50,849 nucleotides of DNA from JBHGXV01 sp041920505 (GTDB lineage: Bacteria; Bacillota; Bacilli; Brevibacillales; Brevibacillaceae). The stretch is from the NCBI GenBank assembly GCA_041920505.1, contig JBHGXV010000020.1, positions 1 through 50,849 on the forward strand, read 5' to 3'. How positions within the stretch are numbered: the first letter of the stretch is position 1; every line of letters begins with the position of its first letter. A program made the translations under genes and the position numbers. Under the pieces are notes generated by a model that saw nothing but the letters and a program-made list of their open reading frames with translations, was not told the origin of the DNA and did no database searches. Below, piece after piece: positions 10,720 through 17,927 of this stretch.

Positions 10720-11115
10720 GTGAGGACACTTCGGGTGTTTGTCTACGGCACCCTTCGCGAGGGCGGCAGCAACCGCCGTCTGGTGGAGCCGTACCTGTTG
10801 ACGTCAAGACCGCACGCGGTGCCCGGCAGATTGTACGATGCCGGTGACTATCCCGCGCTTGTGCTGGATGAGCGCGAGACGGGGCTGGTCTTTGGCGAGG
10901 TGCTCACCGTCACCGAGGCGGCGTTGGAGCCGCTGGACGAGCTGGAGGACTATTTCGGACCGGGGCATCCGGACAACCTGTACGATCGGGTACAACTGGG
11001 CGACGGCGTCTGGGTCTACGTCTGGCCGCAGGAGAAGGCGGACGCCGCCCGTCTCCCGCTGATCGAGGGCGGCGACTGGATCGGCTACGCCGCCAGCCGA
11101 GGGCGGAGGTTGTGA
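10720..11115 (+). CDS. Gamma-glutamylcyclotransferase (AIG2/GGCT) family protein
   Basis: A 131-residue protein with the GGCT-fold signature VFVYGTLREGGSN at the N-terminus (the YGTL/S loop that binds the gamma-glutamyl group), a GRLYD-GDYPALVLDE segment, and LDELEDYF holding the conserved acidic residue expected to be the general base. Family members release 5-oxoproline from gamma-glutamyl amines or peptides, but many bacterial members have unknown substrates. The start is GTG 10720, 6 bases after GGGGGGAG; an ATG at 10702 that overlaps the previous stop has no ribosome site. It is probably co-transcribed with the ThyX-like gene. Confidence 0.85.
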   Translation: MRTLRVFVYGTLREGGSNRRLVEPYLLTSRPHAVPGRLYDAGDYPALVLDERETGLVFGEVLTVTEAALEPLDELEDYFGPGHPDNLYDRVQLGDGVWVYVWPQEKADAARLPLIEGGDWIGYAASRGRRL

Positions 11116-11191
11116 GAAAGCTCACTTCACAAATGCCGCACATGGTGTAGGATGGGTCTTGTCCACATTGCCCACGTGCCGCGCCATAGAG

Positions 11192-11217
11192 AGGAGCCCG
11201 CTTTTAAGCGGGCTCCT
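11192..11217. terminator. Bidirectional hairpin between convergent genes
   Basis: A perfect 12-bp inverted repeat (11192-11203 with 11206-11217) lies between the GGCT-like gene (+) and ilvD (-). The T-run is short, so termination strength is uncertain. Confidence 0.7.
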
Positions 11218-11238
11218 TTGTCATGCCTGGATGGTTGC

Positions 11239-12915
11239 CTAGATTTTCATGATGCCGCCCATGCTGGCGTTGGTCACCAGCTTGGAGTAGCGGGCCAGAT
11301 AGCCGGTTTTCACCTTCGGCTCGAAACCGGGCCATTCCGCCTGGCGGCGCGCCAGCTCCTCGGGCGAGACGTGCAGGTGAATCGAGCGTTCGGCGATGTC
11401 GATGCTGATGATGTCGCCGTCCTGGACGAAGGCGATCGGGCCGCCCTCCGCCGCTTCCGGCGAAACGTGGCCGACGCTGATGCCGCGCGACGCGCCGGAG
11501 AAGCGGCCGTCGGTGATCAGGGCTACTTTGGTGCCGAGCCCCATGCCGACGATCTGCGAGGTGGGGGCGAGCATCTCCGGCATGCCGGGGCCGCCCTTCG
11601 GCCCTTCGTAGCGGATGACGACGACGTGTCCTTCTTTTACCTTGCCGCTGGCGATGCCGGCCAGCGCTTCCTCCTGCGAGTCGAAGCAGATCGCCGGCCC
11701 CTCGTGCCGCCTGATCGACGGATCGACGGCCGCCGACTTGATGATCGCTCCCTGCGGCGCCAGATTGCCAAACAGCACGGCCAGTCCGCCTTTCTCGCTG
11801 TACGGGTTGTCGAGGCGGCGAATCACGGTTTCGTCCTTGATCTCGGCATCAGCGATGTTTTCCGCCAGCGTCTTGCCGGTGACGGTGATCCGCTCCAGAT
11901 GCAACGCTCCCGGCTTTTTCGATAGTTCCTTCAGGATGGCGGAGACGCCGCCGGCGCGGTGGCAGTCTTCGATGTGAAAATCGGACGCCGGGCTCAGTTT
12001 GCACAGGTGCGGAACGCGCTCCGCCACCTGGTTGATCCGCTCGATCGGGTACTCGATGCCCGCTTCATGAGCGATAGCCAGGGTGTGCAGCACCGTATTG
12101 GTGGAGCCCCCCATCGCCATGTCCAGTGCGAACGCGTCGTCGATCGCCTCCGGCGTAACGATGTCGCGCGGCTTGATGTCGTGCTCAATCAGGTACATCA
12201 ACGTGGCGGCAGCCTCTCGTACCAGCTCGCGCCGCTTTGGCGAGACAGCCAGGATGGTGCCGTTGCCGGGCAGGGCCAGTCCCAGCGCTTCGGCCAAACA
12301 GTTCATCGAGTTGGCGGTGAACATGCCGGAACAGGAACCGCAGGTGGGACAGCCGTACTGTTCCAGTTCGCTCAACTGCCTGTCGTCAATCAGGCCCGCC
12401 TGGTAGGCGCCGACGCCCTCGAAGACAGAAGCCAGCGAGATGCTGCGGCCGTCGCTTGTTTTGCCGGCCGCCATCGGACCGCCGGAGATCATCACCGTTG
12501 GAATGTTGACGCGAAGCGCCCCCATGATCATCCCCGGCGTGATCTTGTCGCAGTTGGGGATGCAGATCATCCCGTCAAACCAGTGGGCGGCCACCACCGT
12601 CTCCAGGCTGTCGGCGATGATCTCCCGGCTGGGCAGGGAGTAGCGCATGCCGATATGGCCCATCGCGATCCCGTCGTCCACGCCGATGGTGTTAAATTCA
12701 AACGGCACGCCGCCCGCCTCGCGGACCGCTTCCTTGACGATCCGGCCGAATTCCTGCAGGTGGACGTGTCCGGGAATGATGTCGATATACGAGTTGCAAA
12801 TGGCGATGAACGGTTTGTCGAAATCTTCCTCCCTTACCCCGGCGGCGCGCAACAGGCTGCGGTGCGGCGCGCGGTCAAACCCCTTTTTGATCATGTCGCT
12901 TCTTCGTCTGGTCAT
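11239..12915 (-). CDS. ilvD: Dihydroxy-acid dehydratase
   Basis: A 558-residue iron-sulfur enzyme that dehydrates 2,3-dihydroxy-isovalerate and 2,3-dihydroxy-3-methylvalerate to the 2-oxo acids for valine and isoleucine. Cluster and metal ligands are visible in PNCDKITPGM and CPTCGSCSGMFTANSMNC. Other family motifs are MGGSTNTVLH, GRFSGASRG and VGHVSPEA near the C-terminus. The length is standard. The start is ATG 12915 with GGGAGGGAG about 10 bases upstream. Unusually for this gene, no other ilv or leu genes are adjacent. A plausible promoter (TTGTTC-18-TAAGAT on the minus strand) and a perfect palindrome lie upstream. Confidence 0.98.
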   Translation of the reverse strand: MTRRRSDMIKKGFDRAPHRSLLRAAGVREEDFDKPFIAICNSYIDIIPGHVHLQEFGRIVKEAVREAGGVPFEFNTIGVDDGIAMGHIGMRYSLPSREIIADSLETVVAAHWFDGMICIPNCDKITPGMIMGALRVNIPTVMISGGPMAAGKTSDGRSISLASVFEGVGAYQAGLIDDRQLSELEQYGCPTCGSCSGMFTANSMNCLAEALGLALPGNGTILAVSPKRRELVREAAATLMYLIEHDIKPRDIVTPEAIDDAFALDMAMGGSTNTVLHTLAIAHEAGIEYPIERINQVAERVPHLCKLSPASDFHIEDCHRAGGVSAILKELSKKPGALHLERITVTGKTLAENIADAEIKDETVIRRLDNPYSEKGGLAVLFGNLAPQGAIIKSAAVDPSIRRHEGPAICFDSQEEALAGIASGKVKEGHVVVIRYEGPKGGPGMPEMLAPTSQIVGMGLGTKVALITDGRFSGASRGISVGHVSPEAAEGGPIAFVQDGDIISIDIAERSIHLHVSPEELARRQAEWPGFEPKVKTGYLARYSKLVTNASMGGIMKI

Positions 12916-13002
12916 GGTCTCGTTACTCCCTCCCGAAAATCAGCGGCGAATTCTTTTCCCCCTATCTTACCACCAGGAAAGAGTACCGAACAACCAAAAC
13001 AG

Positions 13003-13020
13003 TCTGAACATTCGTTCAGA
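13003..13020. promoter_or_regulatory. Perfect palindrome upstream of ilvD, probable operator
   Basis: TCTGAAC and GTTCAGA form perfect 7-bp arms around ATTC, about 90 bases before ilvD and just upstream of its likely -35. The region 12916-13323 otherwise has no gene: it holds this site and the cre-like site. The binding protein is unknown. Confidence 0.55.
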
Positions 13021-13258
13021 AAACCAGACAAAGCGGCGGGGGCGGGAAAAACGGGGGCAAGCCCCGATGGCAACAGACGGAAAACACATGCGTCAAACCG
13101 CATAATTAAAACATAGTTTTGAATAAAAATACAAACAACCACATATGTCTACTTTGTTCTATTGCAGTATTTTCGCTGTTCTACCCACACGCGCCAACGC
13201 TTTGCAAGATAAAAGTGATGAATAAATACACAATTGCAAAATAAGTCAGAAAATAATT

Positions 13259-13272
13259 TGTAACCGCTTTCA
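13259..13272 (+). promoter_or_regulatory. CcpA cre-like site upstream of the EamA transporter gene
   Basis: TGTAACCGCTTTCA matches every position of the cre consensus TGWNANCGNTNWCA. It lies 52 bases before the permease start, overlapping the likely promoter region, so catabolite control is expected. A clean -35/-10 pair was not identified. Confidence 0.65.
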
Positions 13273-13323
13273 AATGCTAGAGTGTATAGAAAGGAATTTA
13301 CGGTCGAACAGGAGGAAGAGCTC

Positions 13324-14271
13324 ATGCCAACAAGATGGCCGTATCTGATGCTGATCACGGCGGCGGTGTTTTGGGGCGGAAATTTTGTCGCTGGCCGCGC
13401 CGCGTTAAACGAACTGCCGCCGTTTACGCTGGCTTTGCTGCGATGGATCGCAGCGCTGCTTGTGCTGTTGCCGTTCGCTTGGGGCGATCTGAAAAGGCAC
13501 GGGCGGGACTGCCTGCAACGGCACGCCAGTGCGATCGTCGGCATGGGATTTTTGGGCATCGCGGGGTTTACGGCCGTCGTGTACGTGGCGATTGAACATA
13601 CGACTGCGATCAACGCCGCGATTCTGTCCTCGTGGTCGCCGATGATGATCGTGATCGTCTCGTTTTTTGTGCTGGGCGAGCGGGTGTCAGTCGGTCAGTT
13701 GGCCGGTTTTGTGCTCTCGTTCGTCGGCGTGATGTGGATTGTGAGCAAGGGCAGCCTGGCCACTCTGGCCCACTTCCGGTTTAATCCGGGCGATGTGCTG
13801 ATGCTCGCCGCCAATCTGATCTGGGCGTTTTACTCGATCATCGTGCGCAAGTCGGCAAGCCAGATGCCCGCGCTGGTAAACTTCACCCTGACGATTGCCA
13901 CCGGCCTCGTCTTCCTGTTGCCGGCGGCCGGATGGGAGTTGAGCGTGCGCGAGGTCCATCTCTTTCGGGCGGACGTGCTGCTGGAAGTCTTGTACCTCGG
14001 TCTGTTTGCGTCCGTCGTCGCATTCCTCTGCTGGAACATGGCGGTTCGCGAACTGGGGCCGAGCAAGGCGTCGCCGTTTCTCAACCTGGTGCCGCTGTTT
14101 GCCACGCTGTTCGCTGTCGCATTCCTGGGAGAGAAGGTGCAGGTGGCCCAGGCGGCGGGCGGCATGTTCATCCTCGCTGGCGTCTATCTGTCGTTTCGGA
14201 CGGGGCGACGTCTGGCGCATTCGGGCAACCGGCAACCATCAACTGTGCGCGAAGCCGAACTGAACGCGTGA
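13324..14271 (+). CDS. EamA-family (DMT superfamily) permease
   Basis: A 315-residue membrane protein with about ten hydrophobic helices arranged as two EamA repeats, starting at residue ~8 (PYLMLITAAVFWGGNFVAGR) and again at ~155 (MLAANLIWAFYSIIVRKSA). Such proteins usually export or import metabolites such as amino acids or nucleosides. The conserved FWG.NF and A....L..W....R patterns are visible in each half. The start is ATG 13324 with AGGAGGAAG 5-13 bases before; the longer frame from 13282 places that ribosome site inside the gene. The short C-terminal tail is hydrophilic. Its substrate is unknown; the cre-like site upstream suggests control by carbon source. Confidence 0.9.
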   Translation: MPTRWPYLMLITAAVFWGGNFVAGRAALNELPPFTLALLRWIAALLVLLPFAWGDLKRHGRDCLQRHASAIVGMGFLGIAGFTAVVYVAIEHTTAINAAILSSWSPMMIVIVSFFVLGERVSVGQLAGFVLSFVGVMWIVSKGSLATLAHFRFNPGDVLMLAANLIWAFYSIIVRKSASQMPALVNFTLTIATGLVFLLPAAGWELSVREVHLFRADVLLEVLYLGLFASVVAFLCWNMAVRELGPSKASPFLNLVPLFATLFAVAFLGEKVQVAQAAGGMFILAGVYLSFRTGRRLAHSGNRQPSTVREAELNA

Positions 14272-14334
14272 AAACAAGCTCCCGTTGCGCTAGAATAGAG
14301 TGGAAATGAATGGTGCGCTGTGGAGGAGGAGCAG

Positions 14335-14817
14335 ATGATCGACGACATCAAACAGGTGCTGGAGACGGGGAGCGACGAGGAGCGGGAGATGCTTGGGCTC
14401 GCGCTGCAAGCCATCCGGCAGAAGCGGGAGCGGGGCAGCGCCTACCTGTCCGGCATGCTGGGCCTGGACGGCCGTTTTCTCGACGACAAGACCTATCAGT
14501 TTATCGTGCCGATCACCCCGTTCATGTACAATCCGCTCGGGGTGGTGCATGGAGGGATCACCGCCACGCTGATCGACTCCACGATGGGATCGATGATCAA
14601 CCGGTCGCTGCCGAAAGGGCAATACTCGGTCACCATCGACCTGAAAATCAACTACATCCGCCCGGGAAAAAGCGGCACGCTCCGCTCGGAGGCAACGATT
14701 CTGCACCGGGGGCAAAAACTGGTGGTGTGCGAGGGCAGTGTGTACGACGACCGCGACCGGCTGCTCGCGCACGGCACCGGGACGTTTATGATCCTGGGCG
14801 AGCCGCAGGCGGAGTGA
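14335..14817 (+). CDS. PaaI-like hotdog-fold thioesterase
   Basis: A 160-residue protein whose second two-thirds form a hotdog thioesterase domain: NPLGVVHGGITATLIDSTMG carries the HGG turn and the acidic residue expected to be catalytic, followed by DLKINYIRPGKSGTLRSEATILHRG and a final strand GTGTFMIL. Relatives hydrolyse acyl- or aryl-CoA thioesters in the cytoplasm. About 45 helical residues precede the fold. The start is ATG 14335, 6 bases after GGAGGAGG; a GTG at 14320 is too close to that site. It is followed by a strong terminator. The substrate is unknown. Confidence 0.88.
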   Translation: MIDDIKQVLETGSDEEREMLGLALQAIRQKRERGSAYLSGMLGLDGRFLDDKTYQFIVPITPFMYNPLGVVHGGITATLIDSTMGSMINRSLPKGQYSVTIDLKINYIRPGKSGTLRSEATILHRGQKLVVCEGSVYDDRDRLLAHGTGTFMILGEPQAE

Positions 14818-14840
14818 GCCTCGCTTGGGACAAGCACGCA

Positions 14841-14880
14841 AAAAGCCTCTTGCACGCGAAGGAAAGCGTGAGAGGCTTTT
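14841..14880. terminator. Hairpin terminator between convergent genes
   Basis: A 10-bp outer stem (14841-14850 with 14871-14880), which carries a T-run on either strand, plus an inner 5-bp stem with a 2-base bulge. It serves the thioesterase gene and perhaps the opposing gene at 14943. Confidence 0.85.
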
Positions 14881-14942
14881 GCCGCTTCGGGGCCCATGCG
14901 GCGTTCGCAAGCGGCGTATGCCGCGCGGGGTTTTTACCGCCG

Positions 14943-15320
14943 TCAGGAAATGGCAATAAGTCCGCTGTATCGGGCGATGTACTGCAACATTTTTGAAGAG
15001 AGCGGCACGATGAATTCCGCGTCCTCGCGCTCGGTCACTCCCGAACGGGTGACGATCCGGGCCCACTTGACGTTGATTTTATAGTAATCGGAGGCAAACT
15101 CCGTCTGGATCAGTTCGGATTGATGGCGGAAGGTACAGTTGCGTGTTTCCAGCGTGACGGGAACCATGCTGACGATGTCGTGCAAAAACAGGTGATAGGT
15201 GACGTGCGGCTTTTGGAATACCAGTTCCTTGCTGGTGACGGAGCAGCCCAGGTTCCGGTTCATCTGGGTCAGCTTCAGTTCGCCTTCCAGATGTTTGAGG
15301 CGAATGAAATCGCTGTTCAT
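14943..15320 (-). CDS. Hypothetical protein, 125 aa
   Basis: I do not recognise this protein. It is 125 residues, soluble, with many beta-like stretches (HVTYHLFLHDIVSMVPV, DYYKINVKWARIVTR) and an acidic-basic helical C-terminus. Two Cys residues are scattered. The start is ATG 15320 with GGAGG 8 bases upstream at 15329-15333; a Met further upstream would put that ribosome site inside the gene. It is divergent from the inositol monophosphatase-like gene. No function is inferred. Confidence 0.7.
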   Translation of the reverse strand: MNSDFIRLKHLEGELKLTQMNRNLGCSVTSKELVFQKPHVTYHLFLHDIVSMVPVTLETRNCTFRHQSELIQTEFASDYYKINVKWARIVTRSGVTEREDAEFIVPLSSKMLQYIARYSGLIAIS

Positions 15321-15526
15321 CTTGCGAACCTCCTTTTGGATATCCATCGATCCTTCTATCATATTCACGGCGGCGCAAAAGCACAACGGTAAATTCGGGA
15401 ACCCGCTTTTTCCCGTGTGCGGCGCACTATTGATCTTGGGCGGTTCATTCGGTACGATGCTTATACACCAAGATTGAGACACGATCCATTTCTGGTATGA
15501 CCAAGGGAAAAAAGGAGTATCAAGAC

Positions 15527-16303
15527 ATGCTGGAGATCGCCAAACAAGCCGCCCGCGAAGCAGGCGCGTATCTGAAACAACGCTTTTCGCAACAGTTGAT
15601 CCCCGATCTGGAATCGCACAATGACGTGAAACTGCCGGAAGACAAGGAGAGTGAGCGGCGGATTATCGAGGTATTGCACCGCCATTTTCCCGATCATACG
15701 ATTGTCTCCGAAGAGGTGGGACTGGTTCGACGTCAGGACGAGTACGTCTGGATCGTCGACCCGCTGGACGGGACCAACAATTATTTCATCGGCTACCCCT
15801 ATTTTTCGGTCTCGATCGCGCTGCAGCGCGGGGATGAACCGGTGCTCGGCGTAGTCTACAATCCCATCTCCGAGCAAATGTTTTGGGCGCAGCGGGGAGA
15901 GGGAGCGTATCTTAACGGAAAACGGCTGTTTACCGGCAAGCGGACGGAGCTTTCCAAAGCGGTGGGCACCTATATCCGCGGACGGGACTCGCTCACCCGA
16001 AAGGAGGAGTTGGCGTTTACCGAACCGCTGGTGCTAAATACCAAGCGGCTGATGCGGACGATTGCCCCGGCGCTGGACTGGTGCCTTTTGGCCCACGGAT
16101 GGGTGGACTACATCGTACATCATCGTTCGGGGATCATGGACGTGGCCGCCGGCATGCTGATCGCCCAGGAAGCGGGGGTGTGCGTCACCGACTTTGCGGG
16201 AGAGGTCTATCGGCACCGGCCGTACGATCCGGATCACCTGCCCAATCTGGTGGCGACCGGCGGCCCCTTGCATGAGGAGATTCGCAAACTGATCAAGGAG
16301 TAG
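15527..16303 (+). CDS. Inositol monophosphatase family protein (SuhB-like)
   Basis: A 258-residue magnesium-dependent phosphatase. The metal-binding signatures are clear: VSEEVG (the loop Glu), WIVDPLDGTNNY (Asp-x-x-Asp-Gly-Thr) and, near the C-terminus, RSGIMDVAAGMLIAQEAG, a variant of the WDxAAG motif in which the Trp is replaced. Family members dephosphorylate inositol-1-phosphate or other sugar phosphates; the substrate here is unknown. The start is ATG 15527, 9 bases after AAAGGAG; an ATG at 15497 has no ribosome site. It is immediately followed (5 bases) by the sigma-54 activator gene, whose ribosome site overlaps its stop, so the two form an operon. Confidence 0.92.
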   Translation: MLEIAKQAAREAGAYLKQRFSQQLIPDLESHNDVKLPEDKESERRIIEVLHRHFPDHTIVSEEVGLVRRQDEYVWIVDPLDGTNNYFIGYPYFSVSIALQRGDEPVLGVVYNPISEQMFWAQRGEGAYLNGKRLFTGKRTELSKAVGTYIRGRDSLTRKEELAFTEPLVLNTKRLMRTIAPALDWCLLAHGWVDYIVHHRSGIMDVAAGMLIAQEAGVCVTDFAGEVYRHRPYDPDHLPNLVATGGPLHEEIRKLIKE

Positions 16304-16308
16304 GGCCG

Positions 16309-17676
16309 ATGAACAAGGACACGCTTTCATCGATGATTGAGGTGGCCACGCCCATTCTGGACGCGCTGCACGACGGCCTGGTGATGATCGACGCCAGGGG
16401 AATCGTGCGTTATGTGAACGAGGCCAACACGCGAATCACCGGTCTGACCCGCGACGAGGTACTTGGCCGGTTCGTCACCGACGTTGTCCCGTACTCGCGC
16501 CTCTACGACGTGCTGTCGACAGGCAAGCCGCAGACGGGGGTGCGTACCCGCGTGCGCGACCGCGAAGTGCTCTCCAACATCGTCCCGTTGCATATGGGAG
16601 GCGAACTGGTCGGAGCCTTGTCCGTCTTTCGCGACGTGACGGAGGTTCGCCGCCTCACCGAACAGTTGCAGGTGGCGACGGAGACGATCCGCACGATGCA
16701 GGCCCAGGTGCTGGGACAGGACGGCGTCGTCTTCGGGCATCACCCCTTAGGCAAGCAGGCCTGGCGGCTCGCGGAAAAGGCGGCCTTGATCCCCTCGACG
16801 GTGCTGTTGACCGGCGAGAGCGGCACCGGCAAAGAGGTGATGGCCCGCTACATCCACACGCGTAGCGAGCGTCGCGACAAGCCGTTTCTCGCCGTCAACT
16901 GTGCGGCGATTCCCGACGCGCTTCTGGAAAGCGAGTTGTTCGGCTACGAGGAAGGCGCGTTTACCGGCGCGAAAAAAGGCGGACGGCCCGGCGTGTTTGA
17001 AATGGCCCAGGGCGGCACGCTGTTTCTCGACGAAATCGCCGAAATGAGTGTCCATCTGCAGGCCAAACTGTTGCGCGTCCTGCAAGATTACACGGTGAAA
17101 CGGCTGGGCGGCGGCGAGGAGCGCAAGGTGGACATCCGGTTGATCGCCGCCACCAATCGGGATTTGGCGGCAATGGTGAAAGCGGGCGGGTTTCGGCAGG
17201 ACTTGTATTACCGGCTGGCCGTCTTCCCGATTGCCTTGCCCGCCTTGCGCGAGATACGCAGCGATGTGCCACTGTTTGCCCAGTTTTTTCTGGAAAAGGC
17301 GAAGCGCAAGCTGGGCAGGCCGGACGTCAGCTTGTCGCGGCGGGCGATGCAGGCTTTGGAGCGGTATGATTTCCCCGGCAATTTCCGCGAGTTGGGCAAT
17401 CTGCTGGAACGGGCGGTGGCACTCTGCGACGGAGTGCTGATAGACGCCGAAGACCTGCCGCTTGGTCGCGGTGCCGAGACGAAGCCGGACCGCTTTTCCG
17501 TCGACTTGACGAAACGGCCGCTGACGCTGGCCGAACTGGAGCAAGCCTACATCACCCGGCTGATGGCGGAGGTCCCCGGCAAGACGGCGCTGGCCCGGCG
17601 GCTGGGCATTTCCCGCGCGACGCTGTACCGGAAGTTGCGGGAATACGGCCTGGACGACTTTGTTGATTCAGAATGA
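16309..17676 (+). CDS. PAS-domain sigma-54-dependent transcriptional activator
   Basis: A 455-residue enhancer-binding protein. A PAS domain (about 12-118) should sense a ligand or redox state. The AAA+ sigma-54 interaction domain shows Walker A GESGTGKE at about 169, the diagnostic GAFTGA loop at about 216 that contacts sigma-54, and Walker B GGTLFLDEIAEM. A Fis-type helix-turn-helix closes the protein (TALARRLGISRATLYRKLREYG, in two adjacent stretches of residues about 425-450). The layout resembles RocR, but no receiver domain is present. The start is ATG 16309 with AAGGAG 8 bases before. It sits directly upstream of a consensus -24/-12 promoter and tryptophanase, its probable target. Confidence 0.95.
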   Translation: MNKDTLSSMIEVATPILDALHDGLVMIDARGIVRYVNEANTRITGLTRDEVLGRFVTDVVPYSRLYDVLSTGKPQTGVRTRVRDREVLSNIVPLHMGGELVGALSVFRDVTEVRRLTEQLQVATETIRTMQAQVLGQDGVVFGHHPLGKQAWRLAEKAALIPSTVLLTGESGTGKEVMARYIHTRSERRDKPFLAVNCAAIPDALLESELFGYEEGAFTGAKKGGRPGVFEMAQGGTLFLDEIAEMSVHLQAKLLRVLQDYTVKRLGGGEERKVDIRLIAATNRDLAAMVKAGGFRQDLYYRLAVFPIALPALREIRSDVPLFAQFFLEKAKRKLGRPDVSLSRRAMQALERYDFPGNFRELGNLLERAVALCDGVLIDAEDLPLGRGAETKPDRFSVDLTKRPLTLAELEQAYITRLMAEVPGKTALARRLGISRATLYRKLREYGLDDFVDSE

Positions 17677-17781
17677 GACACGGCAAGCGGTTGGGGCCGG
17701 GTTTTTGTCTTGTTTTGAAACGTTTGGTTCGGGATATGTCTGAAATGGAAACAAAAAGACGGACAACATGCGTGACGCCAG

Positions 17782-17812
17782 ACCCGTATGCGATGGAGCA
17801 GACGGGTTTTTT
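17782..17812 (+). terminator. Terminator of the sigma-54 activator operon
   Basis: A 6-bp stem (17782-17787 with 17802-17807) with a 14-base loop is followed by TTTTTT at 17807-17812. It separates activator transcription from tnaA. The stem is short, so efficiency is uncertain. Confidence 0.6.
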
Positions 17813-17869
17813 CGTGGTAAAACCGGGCTGTTTTGCCGGTGGTGCTGTCCGCCAGAATCCCGGAGTGGC

Positions 17870-17886
17870 TGGCACGGAGTTTGCTT
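17870..17886 (+). promoter_or_regulatory. Sigma-54 (SigL) -24/-12 promoter of tnaA
   Basis: TGGCACG-GAGT-TTGCTT matches the sigma-54 consensus TGGCACG-N4-TTGCW at every position, with GG and GC separated by exactly 10 bases. It lies 42 bases before the tnaA ATG, so transcription should begin near 17897. The upstream stretch 17709-17745 carries AAACGTTT (17718-17725) and an inverted TTGTTTT/GAAACAAA pair that could be the activator site. Confidence 0.93.
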
Positions 17887-17927
17887 TAGGGATTGTAGCG
17901 AACACTGCCTGTAAGGAGGATTCGGAC

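Noticed and set aside
13003..13020. SOS (LexA) box upstream of ilvD
   Set aside because: Only 11 of 14 consensus bases match, and no DNA-damage gene is adjacent, so reported only as an unassigned palindrome.
17673..17927. N-terminal extension of tryptophanase from ATG 17673
   Set aside because: It runs through a terminator and the sigma-54 promoter; homologues begin at MEKQYL..., and a strong ribosome site precedes ATG 17928.
17887..17927. TnaC-like leader peptide before tnaA
   Set aside because: The leader RNA is only about 30 bases and has no frame with the required Trp codon.
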